Positions 21,505 to 33,600 of a stretch of DNA of 64,000 bases are shown here, piece by piece. A program made the translations under genes and the position numbers. The notes under the pieces were generated by a model that saw only the letters and a program-made list of their open reading frames with translations, ran no database searches and was not told where the DNA came from. This stretch comes from Nematostella vectensis (taxonomy: Eukaryota; Cnidaria; Anthozoa; Actiniaria; Edwardsiidae): the NCBI RefSeq assembly GCF_932526225.1, contig NC_064043.1, positions 10,707,821-10,771,820 of the forward strand, read 5' to 3'. Each line of letters opens with the position of its first letter. The stretch's first letter is position 1.

Positions 21505-22358
21505 TTAATCGCAGAGCTCTTTGAAATGCGACTCATTCTCACCGTTAAAACTGGTGTACACGGCCTGAAATCCCTCATACACAACGGAGCAATCAGATCT
21601 GAACATGACCCACAGCTTATTACCGCTAGACCGTAGTACCACGGGCGCACGATTGGCGCCGCACACTCGGCTTAGCAGCTTGGCCTCTTTAGAAGCTCCG
21701 TCTCTCACTTCAACATAATCCACACAAGGATTGCTGTTTTCGAGCAGGACTGGGTCTAGTGTGAGGCTTATACGCAGTCCCCGCTCGACCGTCAGACGCC
21801 AGATATAGCTCGCCATATTTGGGTAGGGGGAGGGGTACAAGGGACTTGTGAAGTTCCCGGATGAGGAGTGAATGTCGGTGTAGACAGGAAGATTTGGCTC
21901 GCAGAGGGCTGAATATCAAAATACAGCTTGATTATCTCGTGAGAGCAATTGCACAACCCATTCTAAGGACAGAGATTCAAACCTTCGCATACACTTACAG
22001 TTTATGGGGACATCTGTTTTAAGTAACGCTGATGGAAATGACGAATTAGAAATGTGAGCAGGATGAGGAGTCATAGAAGTTTGCCTCATCGCGGGAGTGA
22101 TATTTGCTTTATCGGAGTCGTGGGCCACCGTCTTGTTCAGAGGCCCTAAAATTGAGGACATTTTAAAGAAACGAATACTTCAAAACACTCTGGACCCAAT
22201 GTAACCCCTATTCTTCCCTTCCAATGGATACCATGTATGAAAAAAAAATATTCAGCAAACTCTATTAATTAACATCATTGAACTTTACCTGAGAAAATAG
22301 CTTGGGTAGCGTAACAAACAATACAAAAATAGCTCATTAGCCCGAAGCGCGACATCAT
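21505..22358 (-). CDS. Small secreted CUB-domain protein
   Basis: Three exons on the minus strand: 22289-22358, 21999-22145 and 21505-21908, joined at phase 1 each time with GTAAAG and GTAAGT donors; total 621 bp, 206 residues. Residues 1-23 (MMSRFGLMSYFCIVCYATQA and IFS) form a signal peptide. Residues 24-72 are a Ser/Thr/Pro-rich linker with N-glycosylation motifs (NKT, NIT, NSS). The rest is one CUB domain: CEPNLPVY, GNFTSPLYPSPYPN, a YIWRLTVERG strand, DPCV-type NPCVDYVEVRDG, RVCGANR and RSDCSVVYEGFQA. All four CUB cysteines are present, so two disulfides are expected. The stop is TAA at 21505-21507. Function is unknown; CUB domains bind proteins or sugars outside the cell. Start is the first of two adjacent Met codons. 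Confidence 0.82.
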
Positions 22359-22989
22359 CTCGATTTGACTTGTGACGGCTTTAAGTTCGCAAGCTTTATA
22401 GCATAAGCTCGTGGCTCGCTTGGGCAGGAAAAGGGGCGCCAACTTGAGATTCTTTCTGAGGAAGGACCTCGAAATTGAAAGTCGTGTGTAAAGGGTGGTA
22501 CAGAAGACACCAAAACAATTTCCCTTTTAAGTGGCTGTATTTTAATGGAGACAGGACAAATATTCGAGTGCGCAAGGAATTAGTGTAACTATTTTTGCGC
22601 TTTGAAATTTGACTTGATTTACTTTACGCAAATGTGGTTACGCCACGCTTGTCTGATATGTTTATACTGATTTCATTGTGTAAAGACCCCCACCCCCCCC
22701 CCCCAAAAAAAATCGTAGACAATAAACGAACATCGTCTACTTAAATCGTAGGACGATATAACGTACAGTAAGACTGATGATATGCTATATTTGTCACATT
22801 TTTATAAACGCTTGAAGGTATTCTTCAGTCAGTGAAAACCCCTTAATTTACAAGTCGTAATTGCACGAATATGCGACTCCTTGTATAAGCGCTTAGAGTT
22901 TGATTGACGAGGGGGACTGGACTGTACGTTACAAGGAAGTAACGAAAGCTTATTACTCCTTAGCTTGCCTTTTAACAGGCATATAGCAT

Positions 22990-25126
22990 AATATAAATTT
23001 AGGCACTGCCTAAAAGCGGAGCCAGCATGACTTTTTTCAACATAAACTTGTGTGGATTAAAAGCACTCCAACATATTTGAAAAAAATTCTGAGTACATTA
23101 TTTTATTATACAGTTAAAAACCACATATAAGAACCTAGAATGAACCTGTTAACCTAAAATTATCAAATTAGAATCCTTTTTATAAACATCTATTTAGCCT
23201 ATAATTTGATATAGGTTGAAATAGGAAAATTGATTTCTAAATAGTTTTAAATATGATCTTAAGCGGTCATATAGGAGACCTGTTTTTTTGTCATTTATGA
23301 TTAACTTACTACCTCAATTACTTAACCATGAGTCATTGTAATAGCAAGACACTATTTATGAACCTAAATAGCCTAAATGTCACTAACCACACATTATACA
23401 AGAACCTGTCAGGCTAACTTGGAAAAAAAACTAGGTTTTTTACTTTTATAACTCTGGTTTATTTTTTAGGACAATTTTTCCATTAAAATATTATCTTACT
23501 TTTTGTTTCTTTATATGTGTTTATTTTTGGTGACCTACATTAAATACCAATGCCTTATATGTACATCCTGCCCTGGGTCATGCCTCTTAGCCAGCAGCTT
23601 GTGTCTCAGCTTGATTTCAGAATCTCTGGCTGAGATAAGCCTGAAGAAGTTTGGAGAAAAGCATTTAAGGAAAAAAACTGGTAATTTCCTTACGATACAA
23701 ATATTATACCACAAAATCCTAATTAATAAAACCTAAAACTAAAATTAGGATACAAATATTATTCCACAAAAACCTAATTCATAAAACCTATAACTAAAAA
23801 TAGTCCCAACTAAAATTTACTAAAATTATACTCATTACAGAAAATAAACATATGAACTTTGCTGTCTCATAAAGCTCTATGATCTGATGAGCCAGAGGTT
23901 AAAAGAGCTTTTATAGGAGAAGCTGTAAAGAAAAAAAAAAGCATTACATTGAGCAAATTGCTCCTCTTCAAAAAAGCTGTCTTGGCTTTCTATGAAACCT
24001 GAATTTTACTTTTGGACCCCTTTCGATTGTGACATGAGAAAAAAAAAGTTTTTTAAGGTTTGTAAGAAAACATTGAGGTACCCAGGGTTATTGAAAATAT
24101 TGTAGGTGGTATAAAAACAAGGCATATTTTTTAGGTAATAACAGATCCAGAATAGTCGATTTAAATTTCAAGTGTTTATCAAATATATGTTGCTTTTCAC
24201 AAATTACTAATACTTAGGGTTTTAGGAGACCAGCTCTCAATTTCTTTAAGGTTTTAAGAAACCAGTTCTCTATTTCTTTCTCCAAAGAAAGCTGGACCAA
24301 TCATTCATTGAAATGAATTCAAAATCACTTTTGGTTTTATTTCTAGGATATCATGGCTGTCAAACCAACTTGGACAGAAATCTTGTGACATCGGATGAAA
24401 TAAAGCAGATATGTGAAAAACCAAGAGAGTCAATGCGGATTAATACAAAGAATGTATGAACATTCTCACAAAAATTAGGTTTATGATGAGGTCCAAAATC
24501 TTGTGACAGAGTTGACAGCTCTGGTAACTTATACTCTATGAATAGTAGTTATAATTTTCCTATGATAGATGGTTAATGCCAGATTTAGAGATCGAATTTG
24601 ATAAATACAGCCTAGAATATTTATTCCCTGAGGTAAGTACTTAAAGTAAATTAAATTCAACAATGAAAAAGGTGTTAAACAAAACAACTCCGAAATCCGA
24701 AAGATCGTGCAACAACAAATACATAGGAGCACTTGTCGGAGAAGGTGTCAATAAAATTAGCTTGTTTTTTTTTTTCTTTATCTTGTGGCTTAAACTCTGA
24801 CATTTCAGCTGACCTTGACTCTAGCACAAGACTTGACTCTTCAAAACTTTCAACCATGCTTTTACACAGTCTTTCGCACATAATTAGACAAGTTCATATC
24901 CGTGGTTAGCATTCCCACGAATGATTGTTTTCAAGCACTTCTTTGTCGACAATTCTTGGCTTTTCTACAGTCAGTCAGCTGGCTGGCTGGCTTTTTGCAG
25001 TCAGTCAGCTGGCTGGCTGGCTTGTGACAATGACGTCATTGACCACAAAAACTGAGTCGCCTAGTTATAGACCATTTCTATAGCTATGGGGCTCCGCGCG
25101 CGGCCTACGGCCGCGCTGGCTCCGCT
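22990..25126. mobile_element. 2.1-kb element of the AGCGGAGCC inverted-repeat family
   Basis: Left end: palindrome TTTAGGCACTGCCTAAA then AGCGGAGCCAGC (23015-23026). Right end: GCTGGCTCCGCT (25115-25126), the exact reverse complement. The left end is nearly identical to that of the element at 1983. Near the right end are a TGACGTCATTGACCAC box, as in that element, and a GC-rich palindrome GCGCGGCC.ACGGCCGCGC. The interior is AT-rich with no transposase. Confidence 0.55.
24968..25023. repeat. Two copies of a 30-bp CAGTCAGTCAGCTGGCTGG block
   Basis: CAGTCAGTCAGCTGGCTGGC plus TGGCTTTTTG is followed at once by a second copy lacking its tail. Confidence 0.85.
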
Positions 25127-26007
25127 AAAAATTGGTATCACTTGTAAACGGCCAATGGTATAAGGGCGTTTGAAAAAGTCACATTTCCTCCCCCCACCAC
25201 CTGAGTGTGTAATTTTTTTTGTCAACGGTTTCATTAAATATGAAGGGCTTTTTTTGTTCCATATACAGTGTATGATACAGCACCGGGATTTTACATACTG
25301 GGACCGAGATTTAGCAAAAATAACGGGCGAGAAAGGGGAATGGGCCATCCCCACTTTCAGGACACTGTAATACTGCCCAAGCCCTAGCCAGCGGAGCAAC
25401 GGCCGTATTCCTCGCTCGCTCTCTATCCCTGCTGAAACTCCACAGAAACGCTTGCTAATACGCAGGCTACCAAAGCCGAGGCGCTCATTCGAGGGAGGCC
25501 TTTTTATACGGGGAGGGGGGGGGGGATACTTGTATCAATTTTTTATCCTTAGTTTTAGGGGAGGGGGGTACTTATATCAAAATATGCTTTATCCTTAGTT
25601 TTAGCTTGTGTCAGCTATGTTTCACCGATGGTTATTGGAGCATGTTCAAAAAGTATCAATTCAGTAGCAGAAATTTTCATGTTGTATCCATGTTTATTGG
25701 AGCTGAGAGAAATGACACGTAAATAAAAGCTTTATTTTTATTTTTAAAGAAGATGTAATTTGTTTTGCTTCTATTTCATCAAACCAATAAAAATCGCGAT
25801 AAGATTTTTCGCTCAGTTGCACCATCTGAATGCAACAGCTAGAACCAATCAAAAACGGTGTTATATCAAGACTCTCTCTCTTGCACCACACTCGAGCAAA
25901 ATCCATGGTAGCAATAAATAGCAAGATGGGACGTCAATTTCTTTATTACCGGCGTTCTGGATCAAGAATAAAAGACCACTACACTTTGAACAGGGTTCAA
26001 TTACATT

Positions 26008-29000
26008 ATGGGTTGGAACGAGAGAGGAAAATATGGTATTCATCATGGCCGAACTCTCCGCTATAATGAAAGATTACCCTATTTCCTCGGTAGTAACACT
26101 CCGAGTGAGTTCCTTATGAAGCACTCTGGCGACAAGCGGGGATTCTCTGATCCCAAGGCTGCTAGCTTCCTGAACGAGGCTTACGGAATTGACGATGGCC
26201 TGGACATAGTTTGTGGTCTGGTGGTCCCCAATGCAAGCTTTGAAAGGATACATCCAATACCTCTATATTCCTTGGGAAAACGAAAGAGATGGCTGTTACC
26301 AGAGCTCGTGAAGGAAAGGATGATGGAATCACCAAATGACAACGAAGATGATTCTGATGAAGAGGAACTCGGTGTTTGCATCACAGAGAGGCATGTCCAC
26401 TTTTCGCACTCTTTAGACTGCAACTGCCTATCTGTTGCCACAGGGAAAGGGAAGCGAGGGAACGTTTTTAAACCAAAGAAAACTTACAGCACAAAACGAG
26501 ATCTGAATCGTGGAGGCGTTGGCGATAGACTGTTGTGCTACGAGGTTTGCTCCGCCACCCCATCGCAGTCATGGCCAAACTACATAGAGAGAAAATTTTA
26601 CAAGAGATGGGACATGGAGCTAGGCCGGAATAGGGACAAGGCATCGTGCAAAGTCAGAAAGAACAAGGGAAACAGATGGGGTGGTTACTCTGAACGTGAG
26701 ATCCGCGGGATGGCTGGCGACTCTGGCTACTGCTCATTCAAGAAGAAAACAAGAAAACAAAAATGCAAGGAGCAGAAAGGGATTATGAGAAAAAAGACTT
26801 TTGATTTATTCACTAAAAGAATGCATACCCCTAAACAAGACAGACATGCTACAAAGTTTGATCTTGGAAGCTATATTGAATCAGTTTTAAACAGCAAAAA
26901 TATAGATAACGAGGCTGATGGACAATTCCTAGAAGACGAGACACCCAAAAGAAAGTCGTTTAAACCCTATGAGAAGGGTTGTGCTATCTACATGGAGACT
27001 AAGGGGAAGAGTGAGCTAGTGCCAGCGCAGAGCAAGCCAGAGTTTTATGAACCAGAACTGAAGACATCTGCTGTCATCAACATCAGGACTCAAGACCTGG
27101 ATCCATCAAGACTGCAAGAGACCTGGTCAGAGCTTTACACAGAAGGGGGGTCTTTCCCTAGAAAGTTTGTCATTGATGTGAAACCTTTGTTATCCAAAGA
27201 GCTCCAGGGAGATCGCATTTGCAAGGTCTTGTTTGAGACTGAAGTTGGACCTAATAAAGATCATAATTCTAGTTCTGTTATCACAAGCATTGTGACAGGA
27301 TCTTTGGACACTTTAGATGATGTTAATAATAACATTAAAACTGACTTTGTTTCAACCCTGGCACTGCAGAAGTATCAAGAGGGGATGGAATTGGAGGATG
27401 TTATCAAAATTGTGGTAGCAAGTGCTTCCAGATTACTGCCATCTTGCAAAGCAGCCATTCGTGGGAGTAAGTGCGATTCCAAGTCACTGCAAAGTCTGGA
27501 TATATTCAATGAGCTCCATGGATGGAAATATAAAGTGTTTTCAGTCAGTGAAGCAAATGAGAAATTACAGCAAGATCTTGTCAAGCAAGCAAAGATCAGA
27601 AGTGGAATTGATACAAGGGACTGGTTCATGGTATCCAAGGAATGTGGAATCTGCTTCGGGGACTTCAGAGGTACTGTATGTGTGATATGAACAGCTATGC
27701 AGTTTGGGCTATACAGTAAATTTACTACAATTAAGGTGTTGTTAGTATGATTGTATGCAAACCAATGGCCACTTACTCATATTTTCGCATTTTCAGTTTA
27801 CATGAATGCCTTGTATTTATAGGAAAATGTAATTGTTTTAGTTTCCATATTTCACTGTTTATGGTAACTTTCGTATGCAGAAGTATTGAGATATCACTAT
27901 AATAGGCAGAACTATTTCACTAGACTTTTTTCAAATCTTCTTTTGTTTTTCAGAAAATAAAATGACAGCTTTGATGTCATGCGGTCACTCATTCTGCACT
28001 GAATGCTGGGAGTTTTATCTCAAGTCACAGATCAGCCGAGGTGAGGGAGATATAGGCTGTCCGGGGTACAACTGTGATGTTACCTTGGACAATGTGACTA
28101 TAATGTCATTGACACCCTCCTGGTATCCAAAATTCCTGAAAAGAAAGCTAAATCGGGCTCTGGAGATGACCAGCAGTTGGAGATGGTGTCCAGGAAAGAA
28201 CTGTCGTCAAGTGGTAAATGGCACTGAATTGAGCCCTAACAGCAGTGCTTGGTCAGTCCTTTGCAAATGTGGAGGTATCTGGTGTTTCAAGTGTGGGTCG
28301 CAAGCTCATTGGCCTGCCTCATGTGTAGAGGCAAGAAAGTTTTACAGGATTGCTGGTAACTATGAGAAACTTTTAATTAATGAAAGAAAGGAATTGATCA
28401 ACTCTGTGATGGTGAAGAACTGTCCATCTTGTCACTACCCTATTGAAAAGCACCTAGGCTGTAACTTTATGACATGTGTTATGTGCAAAACAAATTTCTG
28501 TTGGATCTGTCTAATTGATTTTAAGGACCATGATAGATGTCTGAAGGAACAGTCATTAAAAGAAGTAGAGCTAACTAATGAGGGTACGACTACTGCCCGA
28601 TTTGAGGGATTTTTGGAAATAGTCAGGAGAAACACTTTTTACAGACTTCCCAAGAATATTGGAGGGAAGGTTAAGAGGCTAAAGCTCTTAGCAGCCGGAG
28701 TAAACAGCTACAAGCATATTGCTCCCATCATCAATCCTCCCTGCAGAAACCCAATTGAGATAGAAAAACTGATGGAAAAAATTATTGCAAACAATGTGCT
28801 CAAGGTCATGGAGGAAGGGTTGCAATTCTCGTACCAGGCACACTTAGCCGTAGAAGGTGCTGCAAAAAAGGCAGCTGTGTGTAAGAACAAGGGTGCTTCT
28901 GTTGTGCATTCCATGTCTCAACTAGAGTTTATTGCTGACAGAATAGATGAGTTGTGCATACAGCCAATTGAACTATGCGAAAAGGACAAGAGGGCCTGGC

Positions 29001-29065
29001 TGTCTCGGCTTATTCAACTTGGAAAGGGGTATATGTGCAACATGGTGAAAGTATGTGAAAAGTAA
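26008..29065 (+). CDS. RBR-type E3 ubiquitin ligase with a long novel N-terminal region
   Basis: Two exons, 26008-27670 and 27954-29065 (phase 1), 924 residues. An in-frame stop at 25969-25971 makes Met 26008 the first usable start. Residues 1 to about 547 are not a family I recognise; they include an acidic stretch (NDNEDDSDEEE) and a Lys/Arg-rich segment (FKKKTRKQKCKEQK). RING1 spans the intron: CGICFGDFR, then CGHSFCTEC and CPGYNC. The IBR shows CPGKNC, CKCGGIWCFKC and the C-x4-H-x4-C end GSQAHWPASC. RING2 has CPSC, HLGCNFMTC and CKTNFCWIC; Cys 724 in HLGC is the expected catalytic cysteine that takes ubiquitin from E2 before transfer. The C-terminal 180 residues resemble an Ariadne-type helical domain. 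Closest families by motif are ANKIB1/CUL9/Ariadne; no ankyrin repeats or cullin part are seen. Confidence 0.88.
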
Positions 29066-29116
29066 GCTGTCCCAATAGTAACACTTCAGCAATTTAGAAT
29101 ATTTTTTTGTAAATTT

Positions 29117-29160
29117 AATAAAAGTTAACTTTTCTATAAATTCATTTGTAAATTAATAAA
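29117..29160 (+). terminator. Poly(A) signals of the RBR gene
   Basis: Two AATAAA hexamers at 29117-29122 and 29155-29160, 52 and 90 bp after the stop codon. Confidence 0.65.
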
Positions 29161-29162
29161 GA

Positions 29163-29175
29163 TTTTAGCGGAGCC
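29163..29175. repeat. Inverted 13-mer matching the element end at 25118-25130
   Basis: TTTTAGCGGAGCC here is the exact reverse complement of GGCTCCGCTAAAA at 25118-25130, so the RBR gene lies between two inverted copies. Confidence 0.75.
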
Positions 29176-30642
29176 ATGGCTTGCAATCTAAGAACTATAT
29201 AATCGTGTGTGTGTGTGTGTGTGTGTGGGGGGGGGGGGGTAACCAATCAAAAAATGAGACAGCCTTTTTACATTTTTTTATTGAGTCCATATCATGCTAG
29301 CTGGACCTTACTACTCTTGCCTAATGCTGGTCAGTTGGTCTGACCACAATCTTACACCAGCTCTACTAGACCAATCAAGATTAGCCCGAGTGTCAGGCCC
29401 TTTTATCGTTCCCTATGAAGTATATACCTCTCTTGAAAAATTAAATCGCCTGATACTCTGGCTAAATCAAGATCAAATCAGATCTTGAACTTTGACTTGC
29501 AAAGGTCTAGCATGCTAGAGATCTTAAAAACTGATATATTATATCCATGTGATTAAAAATGACAAGAGAGTTAAGATACAAGTGTTGTTTTAACCCCTGT
29601 TTATTTTTCTATAAAACTGTGGTGTTAATGTCTTTGGCATCATGCTATTGAACTCATTACCGGGCTTACTCTCTCCCTTGGAGAAGAAAACGCCTGGGAA
29701 TGAGTGTATAGTGAGAGTGCATGGAGGATAGCACGTGCATCTAAGGAAGGGAAAATCAACAAGCTAAACTGCATTAAACAATGGAACGCTCTTCATCTTT
29801 TATAAAAGGCACCCGTCATAGAACAATGCACAGATTTCCCAATAGACAATCCTTGTCTTTCAGGGTGTAAATAGCATTTCAATTTGTTCTTAAATTAAAA
29901 CATAGGGTACCATTCCGTCTTTCTCAAACCCATCTACCTTCTTATTCGTTTGTACAGCTTTTCAAGGCTTGACTGCGCAGCAGTGTTTTCTTACTCGGCT
30001 AAAGAGTTAATTAAGTGTTAATCACTTCTACGTACAGAAGATTGTCTATTCGTTCTGACCATAAAATCATATAAATCATCTACATGGTTTTCTAACAAGC
30101 TATGTATTAATAATATATGCCCATGCTATTTCTAAATTTTCTGTGTTATACTTTGTTTACTTTGTGGTACATGCATTTTTTGACCAAGTGGACGCGTATA
30201 CAGGGCGAAAAGTAACAAATACAAGCACAATCTGAAGCTTTGCTACAGAGACAGCAACGACGACACCTATGATGCCCGTTAACTAATGCAAAATGGATGA
30301 ACATAATATTTTTAACATAATATATTTCACGAATAATAAACTAAAATGTCATGCGCCCAATTGAATGGCCTATTTTATATTGGCGTTGCGTTAAATAAAT
30401 TTTGTGATACATTTAGTCATCGTGCATTTTCTATATCTCTTGGCATTGCTCCCTTACACGTTGGTGGTATCACCAAACGATGGTTTTCGCTCGTCCTCCT
30501 AGGAATAAGAAAAAAAGAAGCAAATGTCAGATTCAAATAGTATGGTTTCGGCGGGAAAATTCTTCGGAAAGCGCGCGTGACATGGCACACCGAGCGCGCA
30601 ATTTGGCGCAAGATGCGCGCTCCAAAGAGTAGCACAAAAATT
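29176..30642. other. Intergenic region between RBR gene and PKD2 3' end
   Basis: Holds a (GT)n-(G)n simple repeat at about 29204-29240 and AT-rich DNA. I see no gene. PKD2 and the RBR gene converge here; the PKD2 3' UTR should lie in the upper part. Confidence 0.6.
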
Positions 30643-33600
30643 TTATGAATGAATACTCACTCGCACGGGAACACGAACAGAAGCGGCGCTTCCTTGCACA
30701 GACCCGCGGGATGCAGATCTGTTGCCCATGCTCGCGGCGCCGCGGGATTTGGCTGTGTTAGCGCGTGAGGCACTGGGGCTAGCCCCACGTGACGCGTCTC
30801 CTCGGCTCATGGAAGCCTCGCTATCCCAGCGCTCCAGCTCCTCGCGGACCATGCGCTCCATCTGCTCCCTCTTCTTCTCGTCCTCACTTCGCCCAGAGCG
30901 GTCACTCTGCACATTGCAAATTCTCATTATAAATGCGTCTAATATTCTAGTTAGCGTTACTTATATTGTATTATTAGTACTGATATCGCGTTACATATAT
31001 CGCGTTACTGTTATCGCGTCCTTTATGCGCGTTTCTCATTTCGTGTTACTCGTCGCGGTTCTCATGTTACGTTGCTCATATCGCGTTACCATTGTGTCAC
31101 TTATGTTGCGTTATTCATGTTGTAGCGCGGCTAACGTTGCGTTACTCATTTTGCGTCATCCGTGTTGCGTTACTCATGTGCATTACTCATATCGCGTTAC
31201 CTTTGTTGTATCACTCATGTTGTTGCGCGACTAACGTTGCGTTTCTCATATTGCGCTCTTCGTGTTGCGTTACTCATGTTGCATTACTTATAACGCGTTA
31301 CTGTACAACTCATGTTGCGTTACTCGTATTGTGTTACCTCGGTGATGCTGTCCAGAAGCTTGGCCATGGTCTCACGGCGCTTGAGCTTGGCTTTCTCCAT
31401 GGCTTCCAGCTTGACGAGCACGGCGTCAATCTTGGAGACGATGCTGCCAATGGAGTGTTCCATGCGGTCCACACGGCGGCTCAGCCTGAAAACAACACAA
31501 ACAATTAGTTCCTGGCAGCTAGTGCTTATGGGCCATTCCAAGGCGTTTATCTATTAAGAATAACAATATACAAGAGACAATATACAATATGTGATTCCTA
31601 GTTTAGGATACAGATAGATCGGAGGTGGCGGCGCGAGGCCTTATGACAAAAAGGAAAGGAAACTCTATACATTGCCTTTTTTTCAATGCACGCAGGGTCT
31701 CTTCATTTACCCCCCCCCCCCCCCCCCCAGTCTCTCACTCTGTCCGTTTTGATTGACTGATGAGAACTACTCACACGTTGAACTCCTCGTAAGACACGCC
31801 TCCTCCTCCGCCGCCTCCACGTCTGTGTCCGGCTGCAGATCCGACTCTGCCGCTCAGTCCGCCCTGCGAGTCATCATCGTCGTCGTCGCTGTCGGCGTCG
31901 CTGCCGCGGAAGCTCATGCGGCTGGCGCTCTTCGGGCGGGACTCCTTTTGGCGTTCCATCTCTTCGATCTCGTCATTCAGCTCCGCCTATATCGGGAATA
32001 ATCCAACGAATTAAACAAATACACTGAAAATAAAGGTTAGTAAGGCCTGCCGGGGGTCACTACAAACAGGGATATTGCCACCGGAGCCGAAAAGTTTACT
32101 TCACAATTGATAATATCATAGTCTTGGAAACGCTAACGCTACTTACTGCTACGGGAGTCAAAAAAGCAAGAAAAAGCTCCTTGTCCAGCGCTTATGTATC
32201 AGGCAAAGAGTTTCTGTCTTTCTGTGTCTCCTGTCTCTATGTCTATGTTTTAGGGCTTATTTTTATTGAAATATTTTTTTCGTCGCTAACTGGCGTGACG
32301 GCCGCATTTGGCGTGAGGTTGCCCTTCAAACAGTAACTTCCTCGGCATTCAGGCTATTAATAATAAAAACATAGGAGGAAGCAACAAAAGATGGCTCAAC
32401 AACAGCACAGTATGACCAGAGTAGGCAGGATTGAAGCAGATTGCCGGGCTAGTGTGACAACATCTTTTTGTTTATAGGATGGTTTAAATACCTTATCCGG
32501 TGTTTTGGATCATTTTCTTATATTTACAAAAAACAAATTTTACATGGAATAACATACAAAGGCGAAGATTCGCAGATCAAACGAACCGTCCGGAAATCCA
32601 AGTTTAGACGCATATCAACACATTCAAACATCACTTTGGTCAACTATATGGCGATGAATAAGGCTGATATGGATAATGAGTTGTCTTTGCGTATTTAAAA
32701 GGTGGAACCGACCGGATACTTTTATGACGAGAATAACATAACCCTCGTTATCAAAATCCAGTGCTACTAGCCCCCCCCCTCCCCCAGTCCACCCCCCACA
32801 CACAAACACACACCCCTTCCTCTTTTTCATATCTGCGTAGCTTTCTTGCTCACCTTCTGTCCCTCCAGGTCCTCCTGCATGCGTCTCTGTTCATCCTCGT
32901 CCAGGATTCTGTCGCCGTCCAGATCGTATTTGGCGAACACGGCCTCGATCTCTGCGTCGGCATGGCCGCGTCTGCGAAAAAAAAAATCAACGCATATAGG
33001 CTACTAGTCACCGCAAAACTATATCATGGACAATGGGGTTTGAGGAACGGTCGGAACTAGGCCGGTATATTCCAAACTACAAGTGAAAACTTGTAGACAT
33101 TTGAGAACAGCAAGTCAAACCAAAAAAAAAAAAAGCGGTTCTTTGGAAATGTTTCGAAAGGTGGTCAACGGCTATAGGAAAGTCATATTCAATACCGCTG
33201 TCATCAAGTAAACGAAGTAAGGCGAGTTGGATTCGGAAAAGAGATATAAAAGATCGCGAGCGAGCTCCGTCCAACACAAAGGACTACCATGATGAAAAAT
33301 AAAGAATCAGATTTTCAACGAGTTTACAATACAAGAACACCTTTTCGGGCATAGCATCCTTGCTTTTGCGTAAAGGATTTTTCGAAATCCACGAAATGGC
33401 ATGTTAAATGAAATCGAACGTGTAGGCCTGTTCGCCTTTTTCCAAGAGAGTATGAGTTAGTATAAGTGGAACGAGTTAACAGCTTCCCTTTTCCTGTTAT
33501 ATGAGCAATATATTTACAAATGATTACGACTAATAGGTAAATATTCATACCCAAAACTTATCCTTTTTTAAATTAAACAAGAACGCGCGCAAAAAATGGA

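Larger units (their letters stand above)
22359..26007. other. AT-rich intergenic region, mostly transposon-like
   Basis: No convincing gene. The main content is the inverted-repeat unit 22990-25126 described separately, then repeat-like DNA with G runs (25515-25570) up to the RBR gene. A possible spliced fragment (23540-23690 joined to 24348-24460) encodes about 80 residues ending RESMRINTKNV but matches nothing I know and may be a captured or decayed exon. Confidence 0.5.

Noticed and set aside
23540-24460. Spliced frame CPGSC..FGEKHLRKKT joined to GYHGCQTNLDRN..INTKNV
   Set aside because: Plausible splice sites, but no family is recognised, there is no start, and it lies inside a transposon-like unit. 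Noted only as a possible captured exon.
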